From: Pseudomonadota bacterium
GTDB taxonomy: Bacteria; Myxococcota_A; Polyangia; Haliangiales; Haliangiaceae
Assembly (NCBI GenBank): GCA_023428295.1
Contig: JAEYYV010000245.1
Coordinates: 1-35,303, forward strand
Reading direction: 5' to 3'
Length of the DNA: 35,303 bases
A program made the position numbers and the translations under genes. Of this stretch, positions 1 through 7,502 are shown in pieces. The stretch's first letter is position 1, and each line of letters begins with the position of its first letter. The notes under the pieces were generated by a model, which saw only the letters and a list, made by a program, of their open reading frames with translations, searched no databases and was not told the DNA's origin.

Positions 1-34
1 TCGTCGGCAGCGTCAGATGTGTAATAAGAGACAG
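1..34 (+). other. Nextera/Tn5 sequencing adapter left at contig end
   Basis: The first 14 bases, TCGTCGGCAGCGTC, are the Illumina Nextera read-1 overhang. The next 20 bases are the Tn5 mosaic end with one extra A (TGTGTAATAAG where the reference is TGTGTATAAG). This is library-construction sequence, not genome. Genomic sequence begins at about base 35. An ATG inside the adapter (base 17) is in frame with the downstream gene and gives a false start to the first reading frame. Confidence 0.95.
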
Positions 35-637
35 AGCCGCAGCAACAGCTGGGTGCCGGGCACGGTGCACAATCGCAACCCGATGGCCACGCCCGGCGGC
101 CTGCCGGTGCAACCGGGTCCCTTCGAGCAAGCCGTGCCGACGCCGGTGACCATCGCGCGCCGACCAGCCTCGCTGCCGCCCGCGCCCGCGTCGATGTCGC
201 AGCCGATTCCGTCGCTCGTGTCGTCGCCGAGCGAGGTGTACGAGGCGCGATCGTCGTCGCAATCGATGTCGCGATCGATGCACTCGCAATCGCAGCCGCA
301 TGATCCGTCGGTGTCGATGCTGCCTCCACCGCCGCAGCCACCGATGCAGCAGCCTCCGTACGCTGCACCGCCGCAGGCTTGGTCGCAGCCCCAAATGCAG
401 CAACCCATGCAGCAACCGTTGCAGCAGCCCATGCAGCAACCGTTGCAACCGATGCAACAGCCGATGCGCCCGTCGACGCCCAGCGCGCCCGACATGTTCG
501 CGCAACGGCCGTCGACGCCCGGCTATCAGCCGCGCCGTCCACCGCCGCCCACGCTCCTGCAGCCGTGGATGCTGGTGGTGGGAGCGACGATCATGGCGCT
601 CGTCGCCTTTTTGATTACCCGCGCGTTCATCAAGTAG
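35..637 (+). CDS. Pro/Gln-rich tail-anchored protein, 3' fragment
   Basis: This is the C-terminal part of a gene cut by the contig end; the true start lies outside the window. What remains is low complexity. A Pro/Ser-rich stretch is followed by a Met-Gln-Gln-Pro repeat tract, then a Pro/Arg-rich linker, and then one hydrophobic segment near the end (PWMLVVGATIMALVAFLIT) with only a few residues after it. That is the layout of a tail-anchored protein, or of a cytoplasmic domain ending in a single membrane helix. Such linkers are common between a kinase or FHA domain and its membrane segment in myxobacteria, but no such domain is visible here, so the function is unassigned. The reading frame is supported by the membrane segment and by the TAG stop. 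Confidence 0.75.
   Translation, partial: SRSNSWVPGTVHNRNPMATPGGLPVQPGPFEQAVPTPVTIARRPASLPPAPASMSQPIPSLVSSPSEVYEARSSSQSMSRSMHSQSQPHDPSVSMLPPPPQPPMQQPPYAAPPQAWSQPQMQQPMQQPLQQPMQQPLQPMQQPMRPSTPSAPDMFAQRPSTPGYQPRRPPPPTLLQPWMLVVGATIMALVAFLITRAFIK
395..463 (+). repeat. Short tandem repeat encoding Met-Gln-Gln-Pro units
   Basis: Near-identical 12- and 24-base units built on ATGCAGCAACC are tandemly arranged inside the first gene. Bases 404-427 and 428-451 are two 24-base copies that differ only near their 3' ends, with degenerate 12-base units on either side. They encode an MQQP/LQQP tract. Such tracts can change length by slippage. Confidence 0.8.
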
Positions 638-736
638 GACGGCTGGCCGCGGACTTACGAGATTTCGTGAAAAGGCGGTCACGGAATCCCCCGCCCCCCG
701 CACATGGGGTTTGGAATGGGAGCAGCCCTTTTACCG

Positions 737-1279
737 ATGACCAACCGAGCCGATAGCGATCCGATCGCCCGGCTGATGCACGACGGGCAGCATCGCGATG
801 CGATCGCTGCGTGCGCGGAAGCGTACGGCGTCGTCATCGGCCGGTTGTGCATGGCGCTACTCGGCTCTCGAGCGGACGCCGACGAAGCGACGCAAGAGAC
901 GCTGCTGCGCGCGCATCGCGCGATGGCGACGTATCGAGCGGAAGGCAGCGTGAAGGCGTGGTTGTGCGGCATCGCGCGGCACGTCTGTGCGCACGTGCTG
1001 GAGACGCGGCGCAAGCAGCGCGAGCTCCTCGAGGTGGTGCCCACCGAGGGAGAAGCGCGCGATGCGTTCGTCACGCGGAGGCGCGCGCGTGTGTTGCGGG
1101 ACGCACTCGGCAAGCTGAAGCCCACGGAACGCGAAGCGCTCGTGCTGCGCTACGTGTCCGACCTGAGCCATCGCGAGATCGCGACGGCCTGCAACCTCGA
1201 CGAGCCCACCGCGCGCAAGCGCATCAGCCGCGCGCTCGCTCGCCTACGCACCGTCATGCCCGACGAGGAGATCGAATAA
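737..1279 (+). CDS. ECF-family RNA polymerase sigma factor
   Basis: This is a 180-residue sigma-70 family protein of extracytoplasmic-function size. The sigma-2 region covers roughly residues 20-90, including the helix with DADEATQETLLRAHRAM and the aromatic/basic stretch before AWLCGIARHVC. The sigma-4 region is at the C-terminus (KPTEREALVLRYVSDLSHREIA, then a recognition-helix stretch). I chose ATG 737 because the protein then begins MTNRADSDPIARL; ATG 704 and ATG 716 are in-frame alternatives, and 716 has a GGGG 6 bases upstream. The TAA stop overlaps the next gene's ATG by one base (TAATG), so the next gene, an anti-sigma factor, should be translationally coupled. It presumably directs RNA polymerase to envelope or stress genes; the regulon is not visible. 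Confidence 0.9.
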   Translation: MTNRADSDPIARLMHDGQHRDAIAACAEAYGVVIGRLCMALLGSRADADEATQETLLRAHRAMATYRAEGSVKAWLCGIARHVCAHVLETRRKQRELLEVVPTEGEARDAFVTRRRARVLRDALGKLKPTEREALVLRYVSDLSHREIATACNLDEPTARKRISRALARLRTVMPDEEIE

Positions 1280-4200
1280 TGTCGACTTGCAACGAAGTTC
1301 ACGACGACCTCGACGAGATCGTCGCTGGTGACAGCGCGGCGATCGCGCGTCACTCCGAGCACCTCGCCACGTGCGACGCGTGCCGCGATCTGCGCCACGA
1401 GGCTACCGAGCTCGCTGCCACCGTCGCGAAGGCCGGCGACGACTACGTGCCGCCCGCGGATCTCGCCGCCCGCGTCCTCGCGAAGATCGACGAGGAAGCT
1501 GCGAAGACCGAGAAGCCCCTCGAGGCGAAGGCGCCTGTCGTCGAGCAGCCGGTCAAGAAGACAGCCGACGTCACATCGATCGACAGCAAGAAGAAGAAGC
1601 TGCCGCGCGGTGTGCTGACGCTCGTCGCGGCCACGGCGGTCGCGGCCGGCGGCATCGTGACGTACAAGATGGGTCGGCGCGACGACGCGTCGACGAAGAC
1701 GCAGATCGCGATGCCGAGCGCCATCGACAAGGGCAGCATCGGCACCGTAGAGACGATCGCGCGCGCGTCGACGAGCTCGACTGGCGAGAGCGGCGTGGTC
1801 GTGCGCGGCGCAGCGGGCGATTGGCGTCCGCTGCAGAAGGGCGAGGTCATCCCCGCGGGTGGAGCGATCAGGACCGACGAGCGTACGCGCGTGTCGGTGG
1901 ACATGAAGGACGGCACGAAGCTGATCCTCGATCACGCGACGGAGCTCGCGTTCGAGGGCAACAGCGCGCGCACGATGTCGCTCGCGAAGGGACGCGTGGT
2001 CGCCGACGTCGCGCACGACGAGAAGCAGCCCGCGAAGATCACCACGCCGGATGGAACGATCGACGTGCTCGGCACGAAGCTCGTCGTCACGGCGGCGCCG
2101 AAGCTGCTCAGCGTGCAGGTCGTGCGCGGCGAGGTGGCGGTCACGTCTGTCACGAGTCAGCGCGCGCAGGTTCACGCGGGCGAAGAAGCGGTGATCGAGG
2201 GCGGCGCGTTCAACGTGTCGGCGGCGCCGTCGCTCGCGAACGAACTGGCCTGGACCGAGCTCGTTCCGTCGCAGAATCCCGACGAGACGGTGACGTCCGG
2301 CCTCGGCGCGCTTCGCGCGTACAAGCCAGGCGAGAAGCGTGATCGAGATTGGAACCTCGCGCTCGCGAAGCACGACGTGAAGGTCCGCATCTCGGGCCCG
2401 ATCGCGCGCACCGAGATCACGGAGACGTTCCGCAACGACAGCGACGCGACGCTCGAGGGCGTCTATCAGTTCCCGCTGCCCGCCGACGCGCAGATCGACG
2501 GTCTCGAGCTCGACATCGAGGGCGCGCCCGGTGGGTTCCTCGCCGGTGCGTTCATCGACAAAGCGCGCGCGCAGAAGATCTGGCAAGGCGTGATCGACAA
2601 AGCGACGCCGAAGATCGCCGAGCGTCCGTCGAGCGAGATCATCTGGGTGCCCGGCCGCTGGCGCGATCCGGCGCTCCTCGAGTGGAAGCGTGGTGGCCGC
2701 TTCGAGCTGAAGATCTATCCGATCCCCGCGAAGGGCTCGCGCACGATCAAGATCGCGTACACGCAGGTCGTGACCGCGAAGGGGCCGTTCCGCCAGTACG
2801 TGTATCCGCTCGCGCACTCCACCGACGGCTCGACGGTGGCGGACAACTTCACCGTCGACGTCGAGGTTCGCGGTGCGATGCCCGGCCTCGTCCGCACGCT
2901 CGGCTACGACATGCAGCGCGATCCGAACCGCGCCGACGTGAACGCGCTCACCATGACCGCGAGCGGCTTCGTGCCCAAGGGCGACATCACGGTCGACTAC
3001 CGCGCGAACGATGGCGACGCGGAGCTGCGCGCGTGGACGTTTGCGGGTGGCGCGGCGGTCCCGCCTGACGAGAAAGCGCACGCGAAGAAAGGCGTGGGCA
3101 ACGATCCGAAGGTCACCGAGGCACAGCGCAAGGTCGCCGCCGATGCGCGACCGACCGCGGTGCTCGCGCTCCGTCCCGTGCTGCCACGCTCGCGCGAGAC
3201 CAAACCTCGCGACTACATGATCGTCATCGACTCGAGCCAATCGATGGTCGGCGAGCGCTACACGCGCGCGACGGATCTCGCGGTCGCGATGATCGGGCAG
3301 ATGGATCGCCGCGATCGCTTCAGCGTGTCCGCGTGTGACACGGAGTGCCGCACGCTCGGCGATCTGCGCGCACCGACGGAGCTATCCGCGAAGGAAGCGA
3401 GCGTGTTCCTCGCCGAGACGCAGCCCGCCGGCGCGAGCGATATCGTCGCTGCGATCCGCAAGGCGAGCGACTTTGCCGCCGACGATGGCCGCCAGCGCTG
3501 GGTGCTGTTCATCGGCGATGGCTTCGCGACGACCGGCTTCCGTCGCGCCGCGCAGGTCGAGCAAGCGCTCGGCGAGGTCGCGCAGAGGGGCGTGCAGATC
3601 AACACGATCGGCATCGGTGGTGACGCGGATACCGCGCTGTTGTCCGCGGCTGCACGCGGTGGTGGCGGTACGTTCCTCGCGTGGACGCCCGGCCAGACGG
3701 TGCAGACGATCGCGCTCACCGCGCTCGAGTCGACCAACGGTGCGCAGCTGCGCAACGCGACGGTGGAGCTGCCGTCCGGTCTCGCCGACGTCGCGCCGAC
3801 GATCTTGCCGACGCTGCGCTCGGGTGAAGAGACGCTGATCGCAGCGCGCATCGATGGCCCCGTGAAGGGCACGGTCATTCTGAAGGGCCTCGTCGGAAAC
3901 GAGCCATTCACGCAGGAGTACCCGCTCGAGCTCGCGGTGTCGTCGTCGCCGGGCAATGGCTTCGTGCCGCGCCTGTGGGCGTCGCTCGCGATCCAACAGC
4001 TCGAGCGTCGCGGGCAGAACGACGATCGCATCCAGACGATCGCGCTCTCGCAAGGCTACGGCGTGATGTCCAAAGAGACGTCGCTGCTCGTCCTCGAGTC
4101 GCAGGCGATGTTCGATGCGTTCGGTGTCGATCGCACGCAGCCCGCCAACAAGTGGAGCGGCGAGGATGCACTCGACGAAGTGGTCACGACCGGAGCCATG

Positions 4201-5682
4201 GATGTCGGTAATGACGCCGTGATCACCACCACGCCGGCTCCCGTGACGAAGGGCGCCCCGGTGATGGAAGCGGACGCGAAGGACAAGAAGGCCGATCGCG
4301 CAGCAGCGAAACCAGGTAAGTCCGCCCCGATGATGCCCAGCAACACCTCCACGGGTGTCGGGACCGGCGGCTCGGTCGGATCGATGACCCGCACTGCCGA
4401 TGGCTTCGGCGCGGGCTTCGGTCGAAGCGGTATGGTCGCGATGCGCCGCACGTGGGTGCGCGTGCCGTCGGTGACGCCGTACGATGGTGTCCGCGAGAAC
4501 CTGAGGAAGGTCATCGAGAGCGCCGAGAACGCGCTCGTCGCCAACCCCGACAGCCGCGAGAAGCACCGCGCGCTCGTGCAGGCGCTCTCGTACGCGGGCG
4601 AGCTCGACCGCGCTCGCGAGATCGCGGCGAAGTGGCTCGAGCGCGACAAGCTCGACCCGCAAGCGCTCGGCTACACCGCGGACCTCCTCGGTCGCGATGG
4701 CCAACGCGAGCTCGCGCTCCGCACGCTCGCCGGTCTCGTCGATCTCGACGCCGATCGCATCGCGCTGCACGAGCGCATGGTGAAGGCGTACGAGACCGCC
4801 GGTCGCCTCTCGCAAGCGTGCTCGCATCGCATCGCGCTCTCGGCGATCTCGCCGCGCGACATGACCGCCGCGGGCAGCGCGATTCGCTGCCTGCGCTCGA
4901 TCGGTCGCACGGCCGACGCCGAGATCGTGCGCGGGGGTCTCGTCGACGACGCGCAGCGCTCGGCCGCCGAGAAGGCCGCCACCGTCGCCGCCGTCGAGCG
5001 CAAGGTCGCGGGCGACCTCGTCGTGAACGCGAAGTGGCAAGGCAACGTCGACCTCGATCTCACGCTCGTCACTCCGTCGGGCGAGCGCGTGTCGTGGATG
5101 GGCGGCCGCACCGACGCCATCGCCGGCGACGCGTCGAGCAACGAGCGCGAGTCGCTCGCGCTCAAGAACATCAAGAAGGGCCAGTACCTGATCGAGATCA
5201 CGCGCGGGACGAGCTCGCAGGGTCCGGTCAGCGGCACGATCGACGTGTCCGTCCTCGGCACGAAGCGCTCGCTGCCGTTCCGGTTGACCGGCTCGCACCT
5301 GACGGTCGCGCGCCTCGTGATCAACCTCGAGGAGCGTCTGGAGCAAGTGACGAACATGGATATGATGCCGGTCCCGCAGCCGATCCCGCAGCCGCGCGTC
5401 ACGCTCGGCTCGACGGGCAACGACCTCGTGAACGGCATCGTCCGGCGGCGCCTGGGCCTGTTCCGCGCGTGCTACCAACGCGAGCTGAGGCGCGACCCGT
5501 CGCTGCAAGGCCGGCTCGACGTGACGTTCACCGTGAACGACGACGGCACCACGACGAACGGCTTGGCCGGCGGCTCGATGGGCACGAGCGTCGCGAGCTG
5601 CGTCCAAGCGCAGGTCGGGCAGTTTCGCTTCCCTCCGGGCAACTCCGGGACGTTCCGCTTCGACATCACGTTCGCTCCGTAA
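1279..5682 (+). CDS. Giant anti-sigma factor: zinc finger-TM-FecR-VIT-vWA-TPR-DUF2135-AgmX fusion
   Basis: A 1467-residue protein coupled to the sigma factor upstream. Residues about 1-60 hold a zinc anti-sigma motif (H28-x3-C32-x2-C35). A basic stretch and one membrane helix lie at about 112-132. After this come a FecR-like beta domain (about 175-317), a VIT domain (about 348-570), and a von Willebrand A domain with MIDAS residues D651, S653 and S655 and a later GDG Asp. Then follow a Gly-rich linker (about 1025-1058), TPR-like helices (about 1068-1228), a DUF2135-like beta domain (DLDLTLVTPSGERVSW, about 1246-1338) and an AgmX/PglI-type C-terminal domain (about 1375-1467). The topology implies a cytoplasmic sigma-binding end and a very large periplasmic end. 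I infer that the periplasmic part senses or binds an envelope partner through the metal-dependent vWA site. Ordinary anti-sigma factors are about 200-350 residues, so this is a very large fusion. Confidence 0.88.
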   Translation: MSTCNEVHDDLDEIVAGDSAAIARHSEHLATCDACRDLRHEATELAATVAKAGDDYVPPADLAARVLAKIDEEAAKTEKPLEAKAPVVEQPVKKTADVTSIDSKKKKLPRGVLTLVAATAVAAGGIVTYKMGRRDDASTKTQIAMPSAIDKGSIGTVETIARASTSSTGESGVVVRGAAGDWRPLQKGEVIPAGGAIRTDERTRVSVDMKDGTKLILDHATELAFEGNSARTMSLAKGRVVADVAHDEKQPAKITTPDGTIDVLGTKLVVTAAPKLLSVQVVRGEVAVTSVTSQRAQVHAGEEAVIEGGAFNVSAAPSLANELAWTELVPSQNPDETVTSGLGALRAYKPGEKRDRDWNLALAKHDVKVRISGPIARTEITETFRNDSDATLEGVYQFPLPADAQIDGLELDIEGAPGGFLAGAFIDKARAQKIWQGVIDKATPKIAERPSSEIIWVPGRWRDPALLEWKRGGRFELKIYPIPAKGSRTIKIAYTQVVTAKGPFRQYVYPLAHSTDGSTVADNFTVDVEVRGAMPGLVRTLGYDMQRDPNRADVNALTMTASGFVPKGDITVDYRANDGDAELRAWTFAGGAAVPPDEKAHAKKGVGNDPKVTEAQRKVAADARPTAVLALRPVLPRSRETKPRDYMIVIDSSQSMVGERYTRATDLAVAMIGQMDRRDRFSVSACDTECRTLGDLRAPTELSAKEASVFLAETQPAGASDIVAAIRKASDFAADDGRQRWVLFIGDGFATTGFRRAAQVEQALGEVAQRGVQINTIGIGGDADTALLSAAARGGGGTFLAWTPGQTVQTIALTALESTNGAQLRNATVELPSGLADVAPTILPTLRSGEETLIAARIDGPVKGTVILKGLVGNEPFTQEYPLELAVSSSPGNGFVPRLWASLAIQQLERRGQNDDRIQTIALSQGYGVMSKETSLLVLESQAMFDAFGVDRTQPANKWSGEDALDEVVTTGAMDVGNDAVITTTPAPVTKGAPVMEADAKDKKADRAAAKPGKSAPMMPSNTSTGVGTGGSVGSMTRTADGFGAGFGRSGMVAMRRTWVRVPSVTPYDGVRENLRKVIESAENALVANPDSREKHRALVQALSYAGELDRAREIAAKWLERDKLDPQALGYTADLLGRDGQRELALRTLAGLVDLDADRIALHERMVKAYETAGRLSQACSHRIALSAISPRDMTAAGSAIRCLRSIGRTADAEIVRGGLVDDAQRSAAEKAATVAAVERKVAGDLVVNAKWQGNVDLDLTLVTPSGERVSWMGGRTDAIAGDASSNERESLALKNIKKGQYLIEITRGTSSQGPVSGTIDVSVLGTKRSLPFRLTGSHLTVARLVINLEERLEQVTNMDMMPVPQPIPQPRVTLGSTGNDLVNGIVRRRLGLFRACYQRELRRDPSLQGRLDVTFTVNDDGTTTNGLAGGSMGTSVASCVQAQVGQFRFPPGNSGTFRFDITFAP

Positions 5683-5700
5683 GCGGGTCCCGGTTTCGAG

Positions 5701-6801
5701 TTAGCGGTCTTTGATCGCCGCGAGGATCTCCGCGGCTTCCTTCTGTCGATAGGCGCCGACCTTCGCGCTCGCGAACGGTGCGAGCGCAGCGCGCGCTTCG
5801 CTCCAGCGCGCGAGCTTCACGAGGACGAGCGCGCGGTTGTAGCGAGCCTCGGGGGCGAGCGCTTGGTTGGGATACTTCGCGAGAAAGTCGTCCCACGCGC
5901 GAAGGGCCGCCTTCGGATCGCCGCCGCGAAAGTGCTGCTCGTGCGCGGCGCGATAGGCCGCGATCTCGGCGCTCGGCTTCGTCGGATCGGGGGGCGAAGC
6001 GGACGTCGTCACGCGCGGCGACGGGGTGGGCTCGACAGCCTTCGTCTCGGTGGAGGGCGTCACGCGCGGGGACGCGGCGGTCTCGACGGGCGTCGTCTCG
6101 ACGGGCGTCGTCGGCGTCGTCGCGACGGACGTCGGATCGACCGACTTCGTCTGCGCCCGCTGCGTCCGCGTGACCGACTTCGTAGCGACCGACTTCGTAG
6201 CGACCGACTTCGTATCGACCGACTTCGTCTGCGTCGACTCGATCGCCTTCGGGTCGACGGACTTCGTACTGACGGACTTCGTGTCGGACGGTGTCCGCGT
6301 CGTCGCGGTATCGCCGTGCGTCTCGCCGATGGGCGGCGCAGGAGGTGCGGGTGCCGGCGCGATCTCGGCGACGAGCCCCGCGTCGGGGATCGCCGCGATC
6401 TCGGGCGGCTGCTCCATCGTGACGATCGTCTGCACGCCGTCGGGCGTGGCGTTGTGCGCCGAGCCGCGACGTCCGTCGGGCAAGCGCATCGACACGTCGG
6501 GCATCTCGTCCTCGTGCGTCTCGACGATGGCTTCCTGCTGTGTCCATGGTGGACGCCAGCCGGCCCAGTACGCGAACGCGGTCGAGCCGAACAGCGACGC
6601 GATCACCGCGGCGAGGAGCGTGAAGCGCTTGCGACGCGCCGCGCCTCGGTTCGCGAGCGCTTCGCGAACGCGTAGCCGCGTGTGCGCGCCGTCATCGACG
6701 CCATCGTCGGCGCGGTCGCGCGCGGCGGCGATCGCATCGCCGAGGAACGCGTCGAGAGCATCGCCTTCGGCGCCGCTACGCTTGTCGACCGAGTCGGTCA
6801 T
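5701..6801 (-). CDS. Membrane anti-sigma-like protein with KSV repeats and TPR domain
   Basis: A 366-residue protein whose ATG overlaps the sigma-factor stop upstream by four bases (ATGA), with GAGGTGG as ribosome binding site. Residues 1-58 are cytoplasmic and charged. One membrane helix follows (LLAAVIASLFGSTAFAYWAG, about 62-81). Then comes a long low-complexity Thr/Ser/Pro linker with repeated T-K-S-V units, and a C-terminal TPR-like domain (about 275-366, AYRAAHEQHFRGGDPKAALRAWDDFL onward). Position and topology suggest an anti-sigma factor for the neighbouring sigma gene, but the zinc-binding H-C-C motif is absent, so the assignment rests on context. The TPR part resembles YbgF/BamD-like periplasmic domains. 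It converges on the giant anti-sigma gene with only 18 bases between stops. Confidence 0.8.
   Translation of the reverse strand: MTDSVDKRSGAEGDALDAFLGDAIAAARDRADDGVDDGAHTRLRVREALANRGAARRKRFTLLAAVIASLFGSTAFAYWAGWRPPWTQQEAIVETHEDEMPDVSMRLPDGRRGSAHNATPDGVQTIVTMEQPPEIAAIPDAGLVAEIAPAPAPPAPPIGETHGDTATTRTPSDTKSVSTKSVDPKAIESTQTKSVDTKSVATKSVATKSVTRTQRAQTKSVDPTSVATTPTTPVETTPVETAASPRVTPSTETKAVEPTPSPRVTTSASPPDPTKPSAEIAAYRAAHEQHFRGGDPKAALRAWDDFLAKYPNQALAPEARYNRALVLVKLARWSEARAALAPFASAKVGAYRQKEAAEILAAIKDR
6172..6231 (-). repeat. Four tandem 15-base repeats coding Thr-Lys-Ser-Val-Ala/Asp
   Basis: Four consecutive 15-base units of the plus-strand form GACCGACTTCGTAGC start at 6172, 6187, 6202 and 6217. Degenerate copies flank them (about 6136-6150 and 6251-6285). 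On the coding minus strand they encode T-K-S-V-x-type units in the periplasmic linker of the anti-sigma-like protein. The array keeps frame, so copy-number changes would alter linker length without breaking the gene. Confidence 0.85.
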
Positions 6802-7340
6802 CGCGCCACCTCGTGGTCGAGCAGTGAGCGCAGCTTCTTGCGCGCGTGGAAGAGTCGGGTTCGCATCGTTGCCTCCGGTGCGTCGGCGATCACGCCGGCC
6901 TCGCCGGCCGTCAGTTGATCGATCTCGCAAAGAATGAAGGCGGTGCGTTGATCGTCAGGGAGCTTGTCCAGGGCGCGATAGAGGATCTCGGCCATCTGCT
7001 GGCGCGCGAGCGCTTTGTCGGGAGACGGAGCGTCGTGCGTCGGTTGCTCCGCGAGGCGCGTCATCGCATTGCGACGGCGCGAGGCGGAGCGAACGAACTT
7101 GTGTGCGCGGCGAAGCGCAATCGCCGAGAGGAAGGTGCGCAGGCTCGAGTCGCCGCGGAACCTCCGGATCGCATCGGGCAGCACGATGAAGACATCGTGC
7201 ACCAAGTCTTCGGCGGTATCGTTGTCACCGACCAGGCGACGCGCGAAGCCGCGCAGCGCGGCGTGGTGCTCTCGATAGACCTCGTCGATCGCCGACGGAT
7301 CGCGCGCGCCAACCCGTTCATAGAGGGAAGGCTCTTCCAC
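6798..7340 (-). CDS. ECF-family RNA polymerase sigma factor
   Basis: A sigma-70 family protein of about 180 residues. Sigma-2 is recognisable from AIDEVYREHHAALRGFARRLVGDNDTAEDLVHDVFIVLPDAIRRF to RTFLSAIALRRAHKFVRSASRRR. Sigma-4 contains RALDKLPDDQRTAFILCEIDQLTAGEAGVIADAPEATMRTRLFHARKKL. No ATG is available at the 5' end. GTG 7340 is the best start by comparison with typical ECF length; TTG 7376, with a GGGGA upstream, is the alternative. The TGA stop lies inside the ATGA that starts the membrane partner gene, indicating coupling. Its upstream region holds the TCGTTCAA repeat array shared with the divergent secreted-protein gene, a plausible target for autoregulation or for another regulator. 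Confidence 0.87.
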   Translation of the reverse strand: MEEPSLYERVGARDPSAIDEVYREHHAALRGFARRLVGDNDTAEDLVHDVFIVLPDAIRRFRGDSSLRTFLSAIALRRAHKFVRSASRRRNAMTRLAEQPTHDAPSPDKALARQQMAEILYRALDKLPDDQRTAFILCEIDQLTAGEAGVIADAPEATMRTRLFHARKKLRSLLDHEVAR

Positions 7341-7404
7341 TGCGTCTCGTTCCGCGATGGCGAATGATACTGACAACGGGCGTTGGTCCCCGTGGCTTGT
7401 CCAT

Positions 7405-7477
7405 TCGTTCAAACAAAAATCCTCGTTCAACTCGTGGATCTCGTTCAGCTTATTTCGTGCGATCCGATTGAACGAAT
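7405..7477. promoter_or_regulatory. Iteron-like operator array: three TCGTTCA(A/G) plus one inverted copy
   Basis: TCGTTCAA occurs at 7405-7412 and 7423-7430, and TCGTTCAG at 7441-7448, so the copies are exactly 18 bases apart. An inverted copy, TTGAACGA, is at 7468-7475. The outermost pair extends to a perfect 10-base inverted repeat, ATTCGTTCAA (7403-7412) and TTGAACGAAT (7468-7477). The stretch is noticeably AT-richer than its surroundings and lies between the divergent starts at 7340 (minus) and 7503 (plus). This looks like a cooperative regulator-binding site. The protein that binds is unknown. Confidence 0.6.
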
Positions 7478-7502
7478 CCGCGACCCCCGGGGACCCAGCG
7501 AC

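Noticed and set aside
17..34. ATG at base 17 as start of the first gene
   Set aside because: It lies in sequencing adapter; the first six codons are not genomic.
811..1278. N-terminal extension of the giant anti-sigma frame through the sigma gene
   Set aside because: It is an out-of-frame shadow of the sigma factor, Arg-rich without motifs; the overlapping TAATG gives the natural start at 1279.
1150..3240. Long minus-strand open frame opposite the anti-sigma gene
   Set aside because: High-GC shadow, dominated by Arg/Asp/His repeats and without domains; the plus strand holds recognisable FecR, VIT and vWA domains.
3382..5607. Second long minus-strand frame opposite the anti-sigma gene
   Set aside because: Same shadow pattern; antisense to the vWA, TPR, DUF2135-like and AgmX-like regions.
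5679..6547. Minus-strand frame with D/R-rich repeats overlapping the TPR anti-sigma gene
   Set aside because: Same strand but a different frame; the repeats are the frame-shifted reading of the KSV array.
7403..7477. CRISPR or plasmid iteron origin
   Set aside because: Only three 8-base direct repeats, no conserved spacers, no cas or rep gene nearby; an operator is a simpler reading.
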